This document shows positions 53,799-64,000 of a DNA stretch of 64,000 nucleotides, in pieces. The stretch spans positions 434,001 through 498,000 of the forward strand of contig CAJIZN010000001.1 in NCBI GenBank assembly GCA_905182065.1, given 5' to 3'. Both the position numbers and the translations under genes were made by a program. This DNA is from Candidatus Marisimplicoccus framensis (lineage in GTDB: Bacteria; Bacteroidota; Bacteroidia; Flavobacteriales; Flavobacteriaceae). The notes under the pieces are model-generated. The model made no database searches. It had not been told where the DNA came from and saw nothing but the letters and a program-made list of their open reading frames with translations. Within the stretch, counting starts at the first letter, position 1, and each line of letters starts with the position of its first letter.

Positions 53799-54990
53799 AA
53801 CATCTTTTTTCTTACTATTAATTTCAATTATCCCATTGAATGCTCAAAACTATGAGACAAGACAAAAAAATTTAGAGGCACAAAAAATATCTTTAAAAAA
53901 GGAAATAAATCAAATCAATTCTCTAATTACTGAGTCAAGAAAAAAATCTAAAAATCTATCAAATGAGCTAGAAGATCTTCAGCTTAAGATTTCTGTAAGA
54001 GATAAATTAATAAATGTCAATAATTCTCAATTAAATAATTTAACAAATATTATTTTCAATCAAACTGAAAAAATTACTGATTTAGAGACAGATTTAATAG
54101 AGCTCAAAAATGAGTATCAAAAAATTATTTACAACTCTTATAAAAAGAGATCTACTGAAATGAAATTAATGTTTTTGTTTGCTTCAGAAAACATAAATCA
54201 AGCATTTAAACGATTTCAATATTTTAAACAATACTCCAAATTCAGAAAAAAGCAAGCTGATAAAATTGTACTAATTCAAAAGCAAATAACACAAAAAATA
54301 GACAGTCTTGAAATTAGAAAAAAAGAGAAACAAACTATTATTCAAGAAAATAGATATGTAAAAAAATCTTTAACAGAAGAAAAAAATCAACAAAACTATT
54401 TGTTTAAAAACTTGATAAAGAATCAAAAAAATTATGCTTCAGAAATTAATAAAAAAGAGAAACAAACTAGATTGATTGACAATGAAATTAAGAAGTTAAT
54501 TAGGTTAGCAATAGCTGAATCTAATAAAAATAATAATTCAACAAATTTTGCCCTTACTCCAGAGGGAAGATTGATTTCAACAAATTTTCAAGCAAATAAA
54601 GGAAGATTGCCATGGCCAGTTAAAGAGGGTGTTATTATAAGAAGATTTGGAACCCAGCGCCATCCAGTTGTTAGGACAACTACTATTAACAGCAATGGAA
54701 TATCTATCGCAACATCACCTAACTCTGTAGCTTACTCTGTTTTTGATGGAGAAGTTTTATCAGTATATGGTTTTTCTGGTGGGAATCCTGGTGTATTAAT
54801 TAGACATGGTAAATACATTTCAAACTATCAAAACTTATCGTCGATCTTTGTAAAAAAAGGAGATAAAATTCAAGCTAATGATGAAATAGGGATTGTGTTC
54901 ACAAATGAATCAACTGGAAAAACTGTATTAAAGTTCAATGTTTTTAATGAAATGAAGCCTGAAAACCCAAATATTTGGCTTGATAAATAG
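53782..54990 (+). CDS. EnvC-like murein hydrolase activator (coiled coil + LytM/M23)
   Basis: Signal peptide, long coiled coil, then GRLPWPVKEGVIIRRFGTQRHPVVRTTTINSNGISIATSPNSVAYSVFDGEVLSVYG. Confidence 0.88.
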   Translation: MKFLSKTSFFLLLISIIPLNAQNYETRQKNLEAQKISLKKEINQINSLITESRKKSKNLSNELEDLQLKISVRDKLINVNNSQLNNLTNIIFNQTEKITDLETDLIELKNEYQKIIYNSYKKRSTEMKLMFLFASENINQAFKRFQYFKQYSKFRKKQADKIVLIQKQITQKIDSLEIRKKEKQTIIQENRYVKKSLTEEKNQQNYLFKNLIKNQKNYASEINKKEKQTRLIDNEIKKLIRLAIAESNKNNNSTNFALTPEGRLISTNFQANKGRLPWPVKEGVIIRRFGTQRHPVVRTTTINSNGISIATSPNSVAYSVFDGEVLSVYGFSGGNPGVLIRHGKYISNYQNLSSIFVKKGDKIQANDEIGIVFTNESTGKTVLKFNVFNEMKPENPNIWLDK

Positions 54991-55890
54991 TTAATCTTCT
55001 ATTAATAACCAAGCATCTTTTCCATCCCCTTTGATTGTAAAAATTAAAGAAGCTGCCTCCTTACGAGTATTAAGTCTTGCATAAGCAACTCTGAAAAGAC
55101 CTTTAGGATTTAGAGAAGTGAATGAAGCCTGATATCCCTGACTAATTAATTCATTTAGTTGTTTTTTGGCATTACTTTTTGATCTAAAAGATCCTGAAAT
55201 TACACTAAAGTAAATGGAGTTTTCTTTTACTAGAGGAGCGGTAACATTAAGATTTATGGCAGGGAGTTCTCCTAAATTAAAAGTTGCAGCCTGAACATTT
55301 TTAAGTATTTGATCTTGAGCAATTGCAATGTTTTTTAGCTTTTCATTATCGATATAATTATTGTAATTAAAATAACCAAAATAACTCAGCCCAATTACTG
55401 AAATAAAAATTGCAGCATTTCTTAGTAAATAATTTGAAACAAGTTGAACTTCATTACTAGATTCCGTTTTAAGACCCTGAAGCATTGGTTCTTTTAAAAA
55501 TGATTTAAGACCAAAACTAGAACTATCATAATTTACTGATAAGTCAGGATTAAAGTATAATGTGCTTTCATTTTTTAATTCAAAGATTCCCAGAGATGGA
55601 ATTTCAACAAGTAGGTCTTTAGATAATTTTTTGTTCAATGAAATAACTTCTTCCTCTAAAACGATCAACGCTTTTTTATATGATATTTTTCTAATCTCAC
55701 TTATATACTTGACTAACAAACCGTCATTTTCTTTTAGCATTGAGTTAAAAGAGACATGCTTAGCAGGAGGAACAAACTCATTTCCTTTTATTGATGCAGC
55801 CTTACTCTTAAGAACAAAAGCGCCAAAGTCAGGCACTATAACACAGTCATTCTTGTGTAATAGTTCAATAATATCTTTGAAAAGTGTCAT
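54991..55890 (-). CDS. HU-CCDC81 / SPOR domain protein
   Basis: LLHKNDCVIVPDFGAFVLKSKAASI...FNSMLKENDGLLVKYI; TM; C-terminal SPOR-like YFSVISGSFRSKSNAKKQLNELISQGYQA. Confidence 0.85.
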   Translation of the reverse strand: MTLFKDIIELLHKNDCVIVPDFGAFVLKSKAASIKGNEFVPPAKHVSFNSMLKENDGLLVKYISEIRKISYKKALIVLEEEVISLNKKLSKDLLVEIPSLGIFELKNESTLYFNPDLSVNYDSSSFGLKSFLKEPMLQGLKTESSNEVQLVSNYLLRNAAIFISVIGLSYFGYFNYNNYIDNEKLKNIAIAQDQILKNVQAATFNLGELPAINLNVTAPLVKENSIYFSVISGSFRSKSNAKKQLNELISQGYQASFTSLNPKGLFRVAYARLNTRKEAASLIFTIKGDGKDAWLLIED

Positions 55891-55913
55891 TAAGTAAATT
55901 TAAAAAAAAACAG

Positions 55914-56882
55914 TTAATAACCAACACGAGACCGAACTCTTTTAAGAACATTTTGAGCCTGTTTCCTCGCTTTTATTGCTCCTTCTAATAATAGTCCTTC
56001 AACTTTATCTCTGTTATTGGTTAGCTCAAGAAAATTTTGGCGATTTATTGAAAAACGATTTAAAATTTCATGATATAGAAGTTCTTTAGCCTCACCATAT
56101 CCAATTCCACCCTTTGTATATTTTGAGTGCAATTTTTTTACCTGATCTTCTGAAGCGATTACTTTATATAATTTAAAGACATTACATTGATCTGGGTTTT
56201 TAGACTCTTCGACTGATAGGCTTTGAGTTTGAATTTTCATTATCTGTTTTCTTAATTTTTTATCATCAAGAAAAATATCAATTATATTGGATTTAGATTT
56301 ACTCATCTTCTCCCCATCTGTTCCTATAATATATTTTGTATCATCTTGAACCTTAGCTTCAGGAACTACAAAAGTATCCCCCATTAAATTATTAAATCTA
56401 GAAGCAACATCTCTAGTCATTTCAAGATGTTGAAGCTGATCCTTTCCAACAGGAACTATATCAGCATCATACATTAAAATATCAGCAGACATTAGCATTG
56501 GATATGAAAATAACCCAGAGTTTACGTCCTTCAGATTATCTGATTTATCTTTAAAAGAATGTGCTAATTTTAATCTTTGATATGGAAAAAAACAACTTAA
56601 ATACCATGCTAATTCAGTTACCTCAGGGACATCACTTTGTCTAAAAAAACAACTTTTTTTGGAATCTAAACCAAAAGCAAGCCATGTAGCTGCAGTTAAA
56701 AATGTATTTTCTTTTAATATGTTTTGATCTTTAATTTGAGTTAGAGAGTGCATATTTGCAATAAAAAGATAAGACTCTTCATTTGATGAGTTAGCCATTT
56801 CTACCGCAGGAATAATTGCTCCAAGTATATTGCCAAGATGAGGAGTTCCGGTGGATTGAATGCCAGTTAATATTTTGGCCAT
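55914..56882 (-). CDS. trpS: Tryptophan--tRNA ligase
   Basis: ILTGIQSTGTPHLGNILGAI; LMSADILMYDADIVPVGKDQLQHLEMTRDVASRFN; KMSKSKSN. Confidence 0.96.
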   Translation of the reverse strand: MAKILTGIQSTGTPHLGNILGAIIPAVEMANSSNEESYLFIANMHSLTQIKDQNILKENTFLTAATWLAFGLDSKKSCFFRQSDVPEVTELAWYLSCFFPYQRLKLAHSFKDKSDNLKDVNSGLFSYPMLMSADILMYDADIVPVGKDQLQHLEMTRDVASRFNNLMGDTFVVPEAKVQDDTKYIIGTDGEKMSKSKSNIIDIFLDDKKLRKQIMKIQTQSLSVEESKNPDQCNVFKLYKVIASEDQVKKLHSKYTKGGIGYGEAKELLYHEILNRFSINRQNFLELTNNRDKVEGLLLEGAIKARKQAQNVLKRVRSRVGY

Positions 56883-56899
56883 GAGTTATTTTTACAAAA

Positions 56900-56907
56900 C
56901 AAAGATA
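56900..56907 (-). promoter_or_regulatory. -7 element TATCTTTG of trpS, with TTG 18 nt upstream
   Basis: TTG-N18-TATCTTTG, 17 nt before ATG. Confidence 0.55.
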
Positions 56908-56936
56908 TATTTTTTGACCTTGAAACAAAATACCTA

Positions 56937-56944
56937 TACCTTTG
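56937..56944 (+). promoter_or_regulatory. -7 element TACCTTTG of plsC, with TTG 20 nt upstream
   Basis: TTG-N20-TACCTTTG before ATG 56969. Confidence 0.5.
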
Positions 56945-56968
56945 AATTATTAATGTCAATTTAAAGAC

Positions 56969-57751
56969 ATGATTAAAAGACTATTTTTAAAGTTATGGCT
57001 TGGGGTCTGGTTTTATTTTCTTGCTGGAATTCAAGTTGTTTTATATTTCCCCTTTTTAGTCATTCTTCTTTTATTGCCCAAGGCATACTCTAAATTATTT
57101 TGGGTTGCTAGAAACCTATGGGCGAGAATAACTTTACATGGTAGTGGTTACTATGTAAAAATTGAAGATAAGGAAAAATTAAATTCAGACACAAACTGTT
57201 TAATAATTGCAAATCATTCTAGCCATATGGATGTTTTCCTTATGTTAATTGCGTTTAAGAAGCCATTCGTGTTTGTTGGAAAAAAAGAACTTTATAAAAT
57301 ACCTCTTTTTGGATATATTTATAAGAGAGCGGCTATAATGGTTGATAGGTCTGACTCTAAAAGCAGGTTTGAAGTCTATGGTCAAGCAAATGAGATGTTA
57401 AAGGAGGGCTACAACGTCTGTGTTTTTCCTGAAACAAATTATTTGGATGACACAATAATATTGGGTGATTTTAAGAGAGGAGCTTTTAAGATAGCAATTG
57501 ACAATAACCTTCCAATAATACCTCTAGTGTTTTATGATTTGAAGTTAAAACATCCATGGTTTCCTAAATTTGGTTCTCTGGGAAAACTTAGGGTTAAAGT
57601 TTTAGACACAATAAATGTTGAAGGTTTAAAAGAAGAGGATATTCCTATGTTAACGATGAAGGCTTACAATAAAATTAAATTCGAGCTGGAAAATGATCCA
57701 AAACAAGCTGCAGTTAAGGCTGTAAATAAGTGGAAAAAAATATTATCCTAA
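56969..57751 (+). CDS. plsC: 1-acyl-sn-glycerol-3-phosphate acyltransferase
   Basis: [15 protein letters not shown] (HX4D) and [10 protein letters not shown]. Confidence 0.88.
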   Translation: MIKRLFLKLWLGVWFYFLAGIQVVLYFPFLVILLLLPKAYSKLFWVARNLWARITLHGSGYYVKIEDKEKLNSDTNCLIIANHSSHMDVFLMLIAFKKPFVFVGKKELYKIPLFGYIYKRAAIMVDRSDSKSRFEVYGQANEMLKEGYNVCVFPETNYLDDTIILGDFKRGAFKIAIDNNLPIIPLVFYDLKLKHPWFPKFGSLGKLRVKVLDTINVEGLKEEDIPMLTMKAYNKIKFELENDPKQAAVKAVNKWKKILS

Positions 57752-58749
57752 TCAGTTTTAAGTTCTTCTAGAATTTTTTGCTCTAACTCTTCCATTAATT
57801 CAGGGTTGTCTTTTAAAATAGCTTTTACAGCATCTCTACCCTGACCAAGTTTACTTCCACCATAGCTAAACCAAGACCCACTTTTTTCAATTATATCATG
57901 TTCAACACCAATATCTAAAATCTCTCCAATTTTGGAAATACCCTCCCCATACATTATATCAAACTCAGTAGTTTTAAATGGAGGTGCAACCTTGTTTTTC
58001 ACAATTTTCACTCTAGTTTTGTTACCTAAAACACCACCATCAGCGTTTTTTAATTGTGTAGACCTTCTAATATCAACCCTTACAGACGCATAAAATTTAA
58101 GAGCATTACCACCAGTAGTAGTTTCTGGGTTCCCAAACATTACCCCTATTTTCTCTCTTAATTGATTTATGAAAAATACTGTGCAATTTGTCTTGCTAAT
58201 CGAACCGGTTAATTTTCTTAAAGCTTGCGACATTAGCCTAGCATGAAGTCCCATTTTAGAATCTCCCATTTCACCTTCAATTTCACTTTTTGGAGTTAAT
58301 GCAGCAACAGAGTCAATTACTAACATATCTATAGCACCAGACCTTATTAAATTATCTGCTATCTCAAGAGCCTGCTCACCATTATCTGGTTGAGATATAA
58401 CAAGCTCTCCTAAATCTATTCCTAAGTTTTGTGCATAGAGCCTGTCAAAAGCATGTTCTGCGTCAATAAATGCTGCTATCCCACCGGCTTTTTGACATTC
58501 CGCAATTGCATGTAATGTTAGGGTTGTTTTACCTGAAGATTCTGGACCATATATTTCTACTACCCTTCCTTTTGGATAACCACCAACTCCTAAAGCAATA
58601 TCTAATCCGATAGAGCCTGAAGAAATAGCTTCAATTTTTTCAATCGTTTGGTCTCCAAGCCTCATCACGGAACCTTTTCCGTAAGTTTTATCTAGTTTAT
58701 CTAGTGTTAAATTTAAAGCTTTGAGTTTAGAATCTTTGGAATCAGACAT
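57748..58749 (-). CDS. recA: Recombinase RecA
   Basis: [58 protein letters not shown]; start at MSDSKDSK. Confidence 0.98.
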   Translation of the reverse strand: MSDSKDSKLKALNLTLDKLDKTYGKGSVMRLGDQTIEKIEAISSGSIGLDIALGVGGYPKGRVVEIYGPESSGKTTLTLHAIAECQKAGGIAAFIDAEHAFDRLYAQNLGIDLGELVISQPDNGEQALEIADNLIRSGAIDMLVIDSVAALTPKSEIEGEMGDSKMGLHARLMSQALRKLTGSISKTNCTVFFINQLREKIGVMFGNPETTTGGNALKFYASVRVDIRRSTQLKNADGGVLGNKTRVKIVKNKVAPPFKTTEFDIMYGEGISKIGEILDIGVEHDIIEKSGSWFSYGGSKLGQGRDAVKAILKDNPELMEELEQKILEELKTD

Positions 58750-58803
58750 ATTGAAACATTTATCACTAAAGTAATATTTTTTATATTTATATTTTACCAA
58801 ACT

Positions 58804-60136
58804 ATGAGAAAAATATTAATATTATTTACCGTACTATTTGTTTCCAATTTTTATGCTCAGGATATCCTTTCTTTAAAGGAAAGAGCTAATTTTATTAACA
58901 AGCTTCAAAAGGATAGATTCAATAATTTATTACCAGATCTTATGGATAAGACTGATATAGATATGTGGGTTTTAATAACAAGAGAATACAATGAAGATCC
59001 TATAATTAAGACTATGCTTCCTCCTACATGGTTAAATGCAAGAAGAACAACAATCTTAGTTTTCTCAATTGATAATAAGACTAAAGAATTTGATGCTGTG
59101 GCTATTGCTAGATATGCATTTGGTGACAACATTCCATCAATTTGGAATAAGGAAGAGCAACCAAATCAATGGGAAGCGTTAAAAGAATATATAATAAGTA
59201 AAAACCCAAAAAAAATTGGAATTAACACATCAAGCTATGAATCTCTGGCAGATGGCCTTAGTAAGTATCATTATGATCAGCTCTACGATGTTCTTCCATC
59301 AAATTATAGAAAAAAACTTGTTTCAGCCGAAGATCTTGCCATAGCCTGGATTGAGACAAGAACAGATTTAGAGATGACAATTTTTACTCAATTAGTTGAA
59401 ATTAGTAGTTCAATTATTAGAGAGGCATTTTCAACTAAAGTAATAACTCCAGGAATTACAACTACAGATGATGTTGTTTGGTGGATGAGAGAAAAAGTTT
59501 CAGATCTTGGACTAGATACTTGGTTTCACCCTAGTGTTGATGTTCAAAGAGAGGATAATAGTGATTTATACGCATTTGATGGATTATCTAAATTTGACAT
59601 AATACAACCAGGAGATCTAATTCATTGTGATTTTGGAATTACATACTTGACATTGAATACTGATACTCAGGAATTAGGATATATTCTCAAACCTGGGGAG
59701 GTGAAAGCTCCAGACTACCTAATAAATGCACTTAAAGAAGGGAATAGAGTGCAGGATATTTTTACAAATAATTTTAAACAAGGAGTTACAGGGCAATGAA
59801 ATTTTAAAAAAATCCTTAAATCAAGGAAAAGCGGAGGGATTAAGACCGTCAATTTATACTCATCCCCTTGGCACTTATGGTCATTCAGCCGGAACTACCT
59901 TGGGAATGTGGGACTCACAAGGAGGAGTTCCTTTTTCAGGAGATTACCCATTACAATTCAACACCTCCTATGCAATTGAACTAAACACAACAGTATATAT
60001 TCCCGAGTGGAAAAAAGATATTAGAATTATGCTAGAAGTACCAGGGTTTTTTGGAGAGGATGGTTTCAGATATATTAAAGGTAGACAAACTGAGTATATA
60101 TTGATAGGCCCTAAGCAAGAAGGTTTAGCTGACTGA
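58804..60136 (+). CDS. M24 family metallopeptidase (Xaa-Pro aminopeptidase-like), secreted (frameshift at about 59795)
   Basis: Signal peptide; [26 protein letters not shown] then [33 protein letters not shown] in another frame. Confidence 0.88.
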
Positions 60137-60163
60137 AATCCACATAAGATTATTAAAAAGTTG

Positions 60164-60171
60164 TAATTTTG
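60164..60171 (+). promoter_or_regulatory. -7 element TAATTTTG upstream of trhO
   Basis: 19 nt before ATG 60191. Confidence 0.4.
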
Positions 60172-60190
60172 AATTCTATATTAGTATAGC

Positions 60191-61225
60191 ATGCAACTGT
60201 ACAATAAACTTAGTGCTGAAGAGCGCGCCCAAATTATTGATAAAAATTCTCAGGAAAGAATTACACTGTCTTTCTATAAGTATTTTAATCTTGGAAATCC
60301 TTTAATCTTTAGAGATCATATATTTATTAAGTGGTCAAAAATGGATGTATTAGGAAGAATATATGTTGCCAAGGAGGGAATTAATGCCCAATTATCTGTT
60401 CCAAAAGAAAGCTTTGATAGATTTAAACAATCAATTACAGAAATAGTTCCTTTAAAAAAAATTAGACTTAATATAGCACTTGATCACTATAGCAAGTCTT
60501 TTCTAAAACTTACTATTAAAATTAGAGAGAAAATAGTTGCAGATGGACTAGATGATCTGTCTTTTGATGTAACTAAGATTGGAGAACATCTAGATGCTCA
60601 AAAATTTAATCAAATGTTAAATCATGGAAACACTGTGTGTATTGACATGAGAAATCATTACGAAAGTGAAATAGGATATTTTAAAGGCGCTATAAAACCA
60701 GATGTAGACACTTTTAGAGAGTCTCTTAACATAATTGATGAGGAGCTTAAAAAAAATGGAAAAGAAAAAAATTACCTTATGTATTGTACTGGAGGTATTA
60801 GATGTGAGAAGGCCAGCGCCTATTTAAAACACAAAGGAATAAAAAATGTTTTTCAACTTGAGGGAGGAATTATAGAATATACAAGGCAAGTAAAGGAAAA
60901 AGAACTTGAGAATAATTTTCTTGGTAAAAATTTTGTCTTTGATAAGAGAATGGGTGAAAGAATATCAGATGAGATTGTTTCTAATTGTCATCAATGTGGC
61001 AACCCATGCGACTCTCATGTTAATTGTGATAACGAATCATGCCACCTTCTTTTTATTCAATGTGATGAGTGTAAAGAAAAGATGAATAGTTGTTGTTCTG
61101 AGGAATGTAAGGAAACAATTAAACTTCCTTATGACAAACAGAAGTCTCTTAGAAGAGGAAAACGAAATAGTCATAAAATATTTAAAAAAGGAAGGTCAAC
61201 TAAATTAAAGTTCAAGATTAATTAA
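60191..61225 (+). CDS. trhO: tRNA uridine(34) hydroxylase, rhodanese-domain (TrhO/YceA)
   Basis: RIYVAKEGINAQLSVP; IDMRNHYESEIGYFKGAIKPDVDTFRES; YCTGGIRCEKASAYLKHKGIKNVFQLEGGIIEY. Confidence 0.93.
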   Translation: MQLYNKLSAEERAQIIDKNSQERITLSFYKYFNLGNPLIFRDHIFIKWSKMDVLGRIYVAKEGINAQLSVPKESFDRFKQSITEIVPLKKIRLNIALDHYSKSFLKLTIKIREKIVADGLDDLSFDVTKIGEHLDAQKFNQMLNHGNTVCIDMRNHYESEIGYFKGAIKPDVDTFRESLNIIDEELKKNGKEKNYLMYCTGGIRCEKASAYLKHKGIKNVFQLEGGIIEYTRQVKEKELENNFLGKNFVFDKRMGERISDEIVSNCHQCGNPCDSHVNCDNESCHLLFIQCDECKEKMNSCCSEECKETIKLPYDKQKSLRRGKRNSHKIFKKGRSTKLKFKIN

Positions 61226-61226
61226 T

Positions 61227-63512
61227 ATGAAAAGATTACTTACAATAAGATTACTTTGGGTTTCAGTAGTTCTGGGTCTTATGTCCTTTTTCGGATTATT
61301 TATTCTTGCTGGCAATGGAACATTTGGAGAAATGCCAGAATTTGAACAGTTAGAAAATCCGAACACTAATCTTGCTACTCAAATAATTTCATCTGATGGT
61401 GAGATACTAGGAAAATTTTATTTTAATGACAACAGAACTCCCATAACTTTTGATGAGCTTCCTAATAATTTAGTTAATGCATTAATTGCGACCGAAGATG
61501 AGAGGTTTTATGATCATCCAGGAATTGATGTAAGATCAACCCTAAGAGCAGTTGCCTTTTTAAATACAAGAGGAGGTGCTAGTACAATTAGTCAACAGTT
61601 AGCAAGACAACTTTTTGTTGGTGTACGATCCAGAAACATATTTCAAGCTGTCCTTCAAAAAGCCAAGGAGTGGGTCTTAGCTATCCAAATAGAGAAGAGA
61701 TATACAAAGAATGAGATTATAGCTATGTATTTGAATGTTTATGATTTTGGGAATACAGCGGATGGTGTAAGATCAGCATCAAAGATATATTTTAATAAAA
61801 CTCCTGATTCATTACTAATAGAGGATGCAGCAACACTAGTGGGAATGTTAAAAAACTCTTCATATTATAATCCATTAAGAAGACCGGAAATTGTTACTGA
61901 AAGAAGAAATATAGTTTTTCAGCAGATGCAGAGAAACGGAATGATTTCTATACAAGAATTAGACTCATTATCAAAAACTCCCCTTAAAATTGACTACTCA
62001 CCTGAATCCCATCGAGAGGGGCTTGCTACGTATTTTAGAGCCTACCTTCAAGGATTTATGAATAAGTGGTTAAGGGAAAACCCAAAGCCTGATGGATCAA
62101 GATATAATCTTTATAGAGATGGTATAAGAATTTATACAACAATTGATTCCCGACTTCAAACCATTGCAGAAGAATCAGTAAACAAGCACATGAAAAATCT
62201 TCAAACAGAATTCTTTGCTCAGAATAAAGAATCAGAAGAAAACCCAACACCTCCTTTTAGAGACCTTAGAGAAGGTCAAGTAGATACGCTAATCAAACTA
62301 TCAGCTATGAGATCAGAAAGATGGAGGAAGATGAAATCAAGTGGAAAAAATGAGGATGAAATATGGGACACATTCCAAGTAGATACTCCTATGAAAGTAT
62401 TTTCATGGAATGGAGATATTGACACAATAATGAAGCCAATAGATTCTATAAGATATTATAAATTTCATTTACGCGCATCTATGATGTCTATGGAGCCTCA
62501 GACAGGCCATGTTAAAGCTTGGGTAGGAGGGTTTAATTACAAACATTTTCAATATGATCAAGTTAAGCAAGGAAGACGCCAGATAGGATCAACCTTCAAG
62601 CCTTTTCTATATGCTACAGCTATAGATCAATTAAAACTCTCGCCATGTTACACTTTACCAGATGCTCTTTATTGTATAGAGCCAATGAAGCATGGAAACA
62701 TGGACGCTTGGTGTCCATCAAACTCAAGTGATAAGTATGGGCAAACTAGAAATTTAAAAAATGCTCTAGCAAATTCAATTAATACAATTAGCGCAAGATT
62801 AATGGATCAGGTGGGCCCTAAACCAGTTGTTACTTTGATGAAGAAAATGGGTATTAAATCATATTTGCCTGAGGTTCCATCTATAGCCCTAGGAACTCCT
62901 GATATAAGTCTTTATGAAATGGTTGGAGCTTATAGCACTTTTGTTAATAAAGGAATCTATATAGAGCCAATTTTTATTACTAGAATAGAAGATAAAAATG
63001 GGGTACCACTATATGAGGTAATTCCTCAAACCACTGATGTGCTTAGCGAAGAAGCAGCATATGTCACAGTCAATTTAATGGAGGGAGTTACTAAGTACGG
63101 CTCAGGAGGAAGGTTAAGACATTCAGGCTTAGAAGAGACTAATTATATTTATAAAAATTTAATAACTGGATATCCATATGCATTTGAAAATGCCATAGCT
63201 GGGAAAACAGGAACAACTCAAAACCAGAGTGATGGATGGTTTATGGGAATGGTCCCAAATTTAGTAACGGGTGTATGGGTAGGAGGTGAAGATCGATCTG
63301 TACATTTTGAAGACATTGCTTTTGGACAAGGAGCAACAATGGCTTTGCCAATATGGGGTCAGTTTATGAAAAATGCATACTTAGACCCTGAGCTGGGAAT
63401 TTCTCTAGAAGACTTCCCTGTTCCAGAAATAGTTAACATTCCCTTAGATTGTGAAAACTTAAATATTGAAAGTTCTAAAAAGAAAAAAGACTTAGAGGAT
63501 CTAGGATTTTAG
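61227..63512 (+). CDS. Penicillin-binding protein 1A (transglycosylase/transpeptidase)
   Basis: ATEDERFYDHPGIDVRSTLRA...ASTISQQLARQLF; GSTFKPFLYATAID; AGKTGTTQNQSDGWFMGMVP. Confidence 0.95.
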   Translation: MKRLLTIRLLWVSVVLGLMSFFGLFILAGNGTFGEMPEFEQLENPNTNLATQIISSDGEILGKFYFNDNRTPITFDELPNNLVNALIATEDERFYDHPGIDVRSTLRAVAFLNTRGGASTISQQLARQLFVGVRSRNIFQAVLQKAKEWVLAIQIEKRYTKNEIIAMYLNVYDFGNTADGVRSASKIYFNKTPDSLLIEDAATLVGMLKNSSYYNPLRRPEIVTERRNIVFQQMQRNGMISIQELDSLSKTPLKIDYSPESHREGLATYFRAYLQGFMNKWLRENPKPDGSRYNLYRDGIRIYTTIDSRLQTIAEESVNKHMKNLQTEFFAQNKESEENPTPPFRDLREGQVDTLIKLSAMRSERWRKMKSSGKNEDEIWDTFQVDTPMKVFSWNGDIDTIMKPIDSIRYYKFHLRASMMSMEPQTGHVKAWVGGFNYKHFQYDQVKQGRRQIGSTFKPFLYATAIDQLKLSPCYTLPDALYCIEPMKHGNMDAWCPSNSSDKYGQTRNLKNALANSINTISARLMDQVGPKPVVTLMKKMGIKSYLPEVPSIALGTPDISLYEMVGAYSTFVNKGIYIEPIFITRIEDKNGVPLYEVIPQTTDVLSEEAAYVTVNLMEGVTKYGSGGRLRHSGLEETNYIYKNLITGYPYAFENAIAGKTGTTQNQSDGWFMGMVPNLVTGVWVGGEDRSVHFEDIAFGQGATMALPIWGQFMKNAYLDPELGISLEDFPVPEIVNIPLDCENLNIESSKKKKDLEDLGF

Positions 63513-63974
63513 TTTATTATTTTTTCATAACAATGAAATGGAAACTCACTTTGCATTGGAAAAAAAACATCACTTAGCTGAACATACTGTCTTGATTTAT
63601 AGAATTTATTATTTCTTTTGTTTTGACTAAAAGTGTCAAGTCGGACTAGACTTAAAGCCATTTTCTTGAGCATACTCTTCTGAAAAGTCCATTAAAGATT
63701 TTCCAACTCCTTTTTTTTGAAATTTAGGATCAACAGCTAATCTATGAATGTATAAATTCTTACTATCTTCTGTTAACCACTTTACATCTTTGTATTCTAC
63801 ATCTTTAGTTGAACAAAGCACAACACAACCAATAATCTCCGACTTATGTTTAAAAACATATAATTCATTGTTTTTAATATCATCTTTAAAAACCTCTCTA
63901 TTTGGGTATTTTTTACTCCATTGAAAAATCTTTTTACTAATTAGGTCAGTGGCACAAGCTTCAATTATTTTCAT
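63509..63974 (-). CDS. GNAT family N-acetyltransferase (frameshift at about 63645)
   Basis: LYIHRLAVDPKFQKKGVGKSLMDFSEEYAQENGFKS then, after a shift, VRLDTFSQNKRNNKFYKSRQYVQLSDVFFPMQSEFPFHCYEKIIN* ending at 63509. Confidence 0.85.
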
Positions 63975-64000
63975 TATCCTATCAAGATCAGTTATTTCTG

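Overview
The window is about 64 kb of a low-GC, gene-dense, streamlined Bacteroidota chromosome, most like Flavobacteriia. This call rests on the gene families (DUF4837, DUF4292, DUF4254, GH3, HU-CCDC81/SPOR, bactofilin plus a split atp operon) and on TAnnTTTG-type promoters. Content is mostly housekeeping: katG, rhlE, typA, sppA, rbfA, dusB, lepA, rnpA, rpiB, rnr, folB, glnS, gltX, ybeY, mnmG, holB, pgk, tatA, purD, atpBEFHAG, envC-like, trpS, plsC, recA, trhO, PBP1A, and two tRNAs. I saw no CRISPR array, phage, IS element or classical defence island. Many conserved genes are split by apparent single-base indels, which I read as consensus errors rather than pseudogenes. The strongest non-gene signals are: (i) two parS-like palindromes flanking mnmG, one over the start codon of the next gene; (ii) an abrupt strand-composition switch at the largest intergenic gap (about 23.6-24.0 kb), together suggesting a nearby replication origin; (iii) TAnnTTTG promoter elements 3-8 nt upstream of the start codons of many genes, implying frequent leaderless mRNAs; (iv) a tandem pair of secreted ricin-B/beta-trefoil-like lipoproteins hidden by frameshifts; (v) a terminator next to a tRNA-3'-end-like relic inside a divergent intergenic region.
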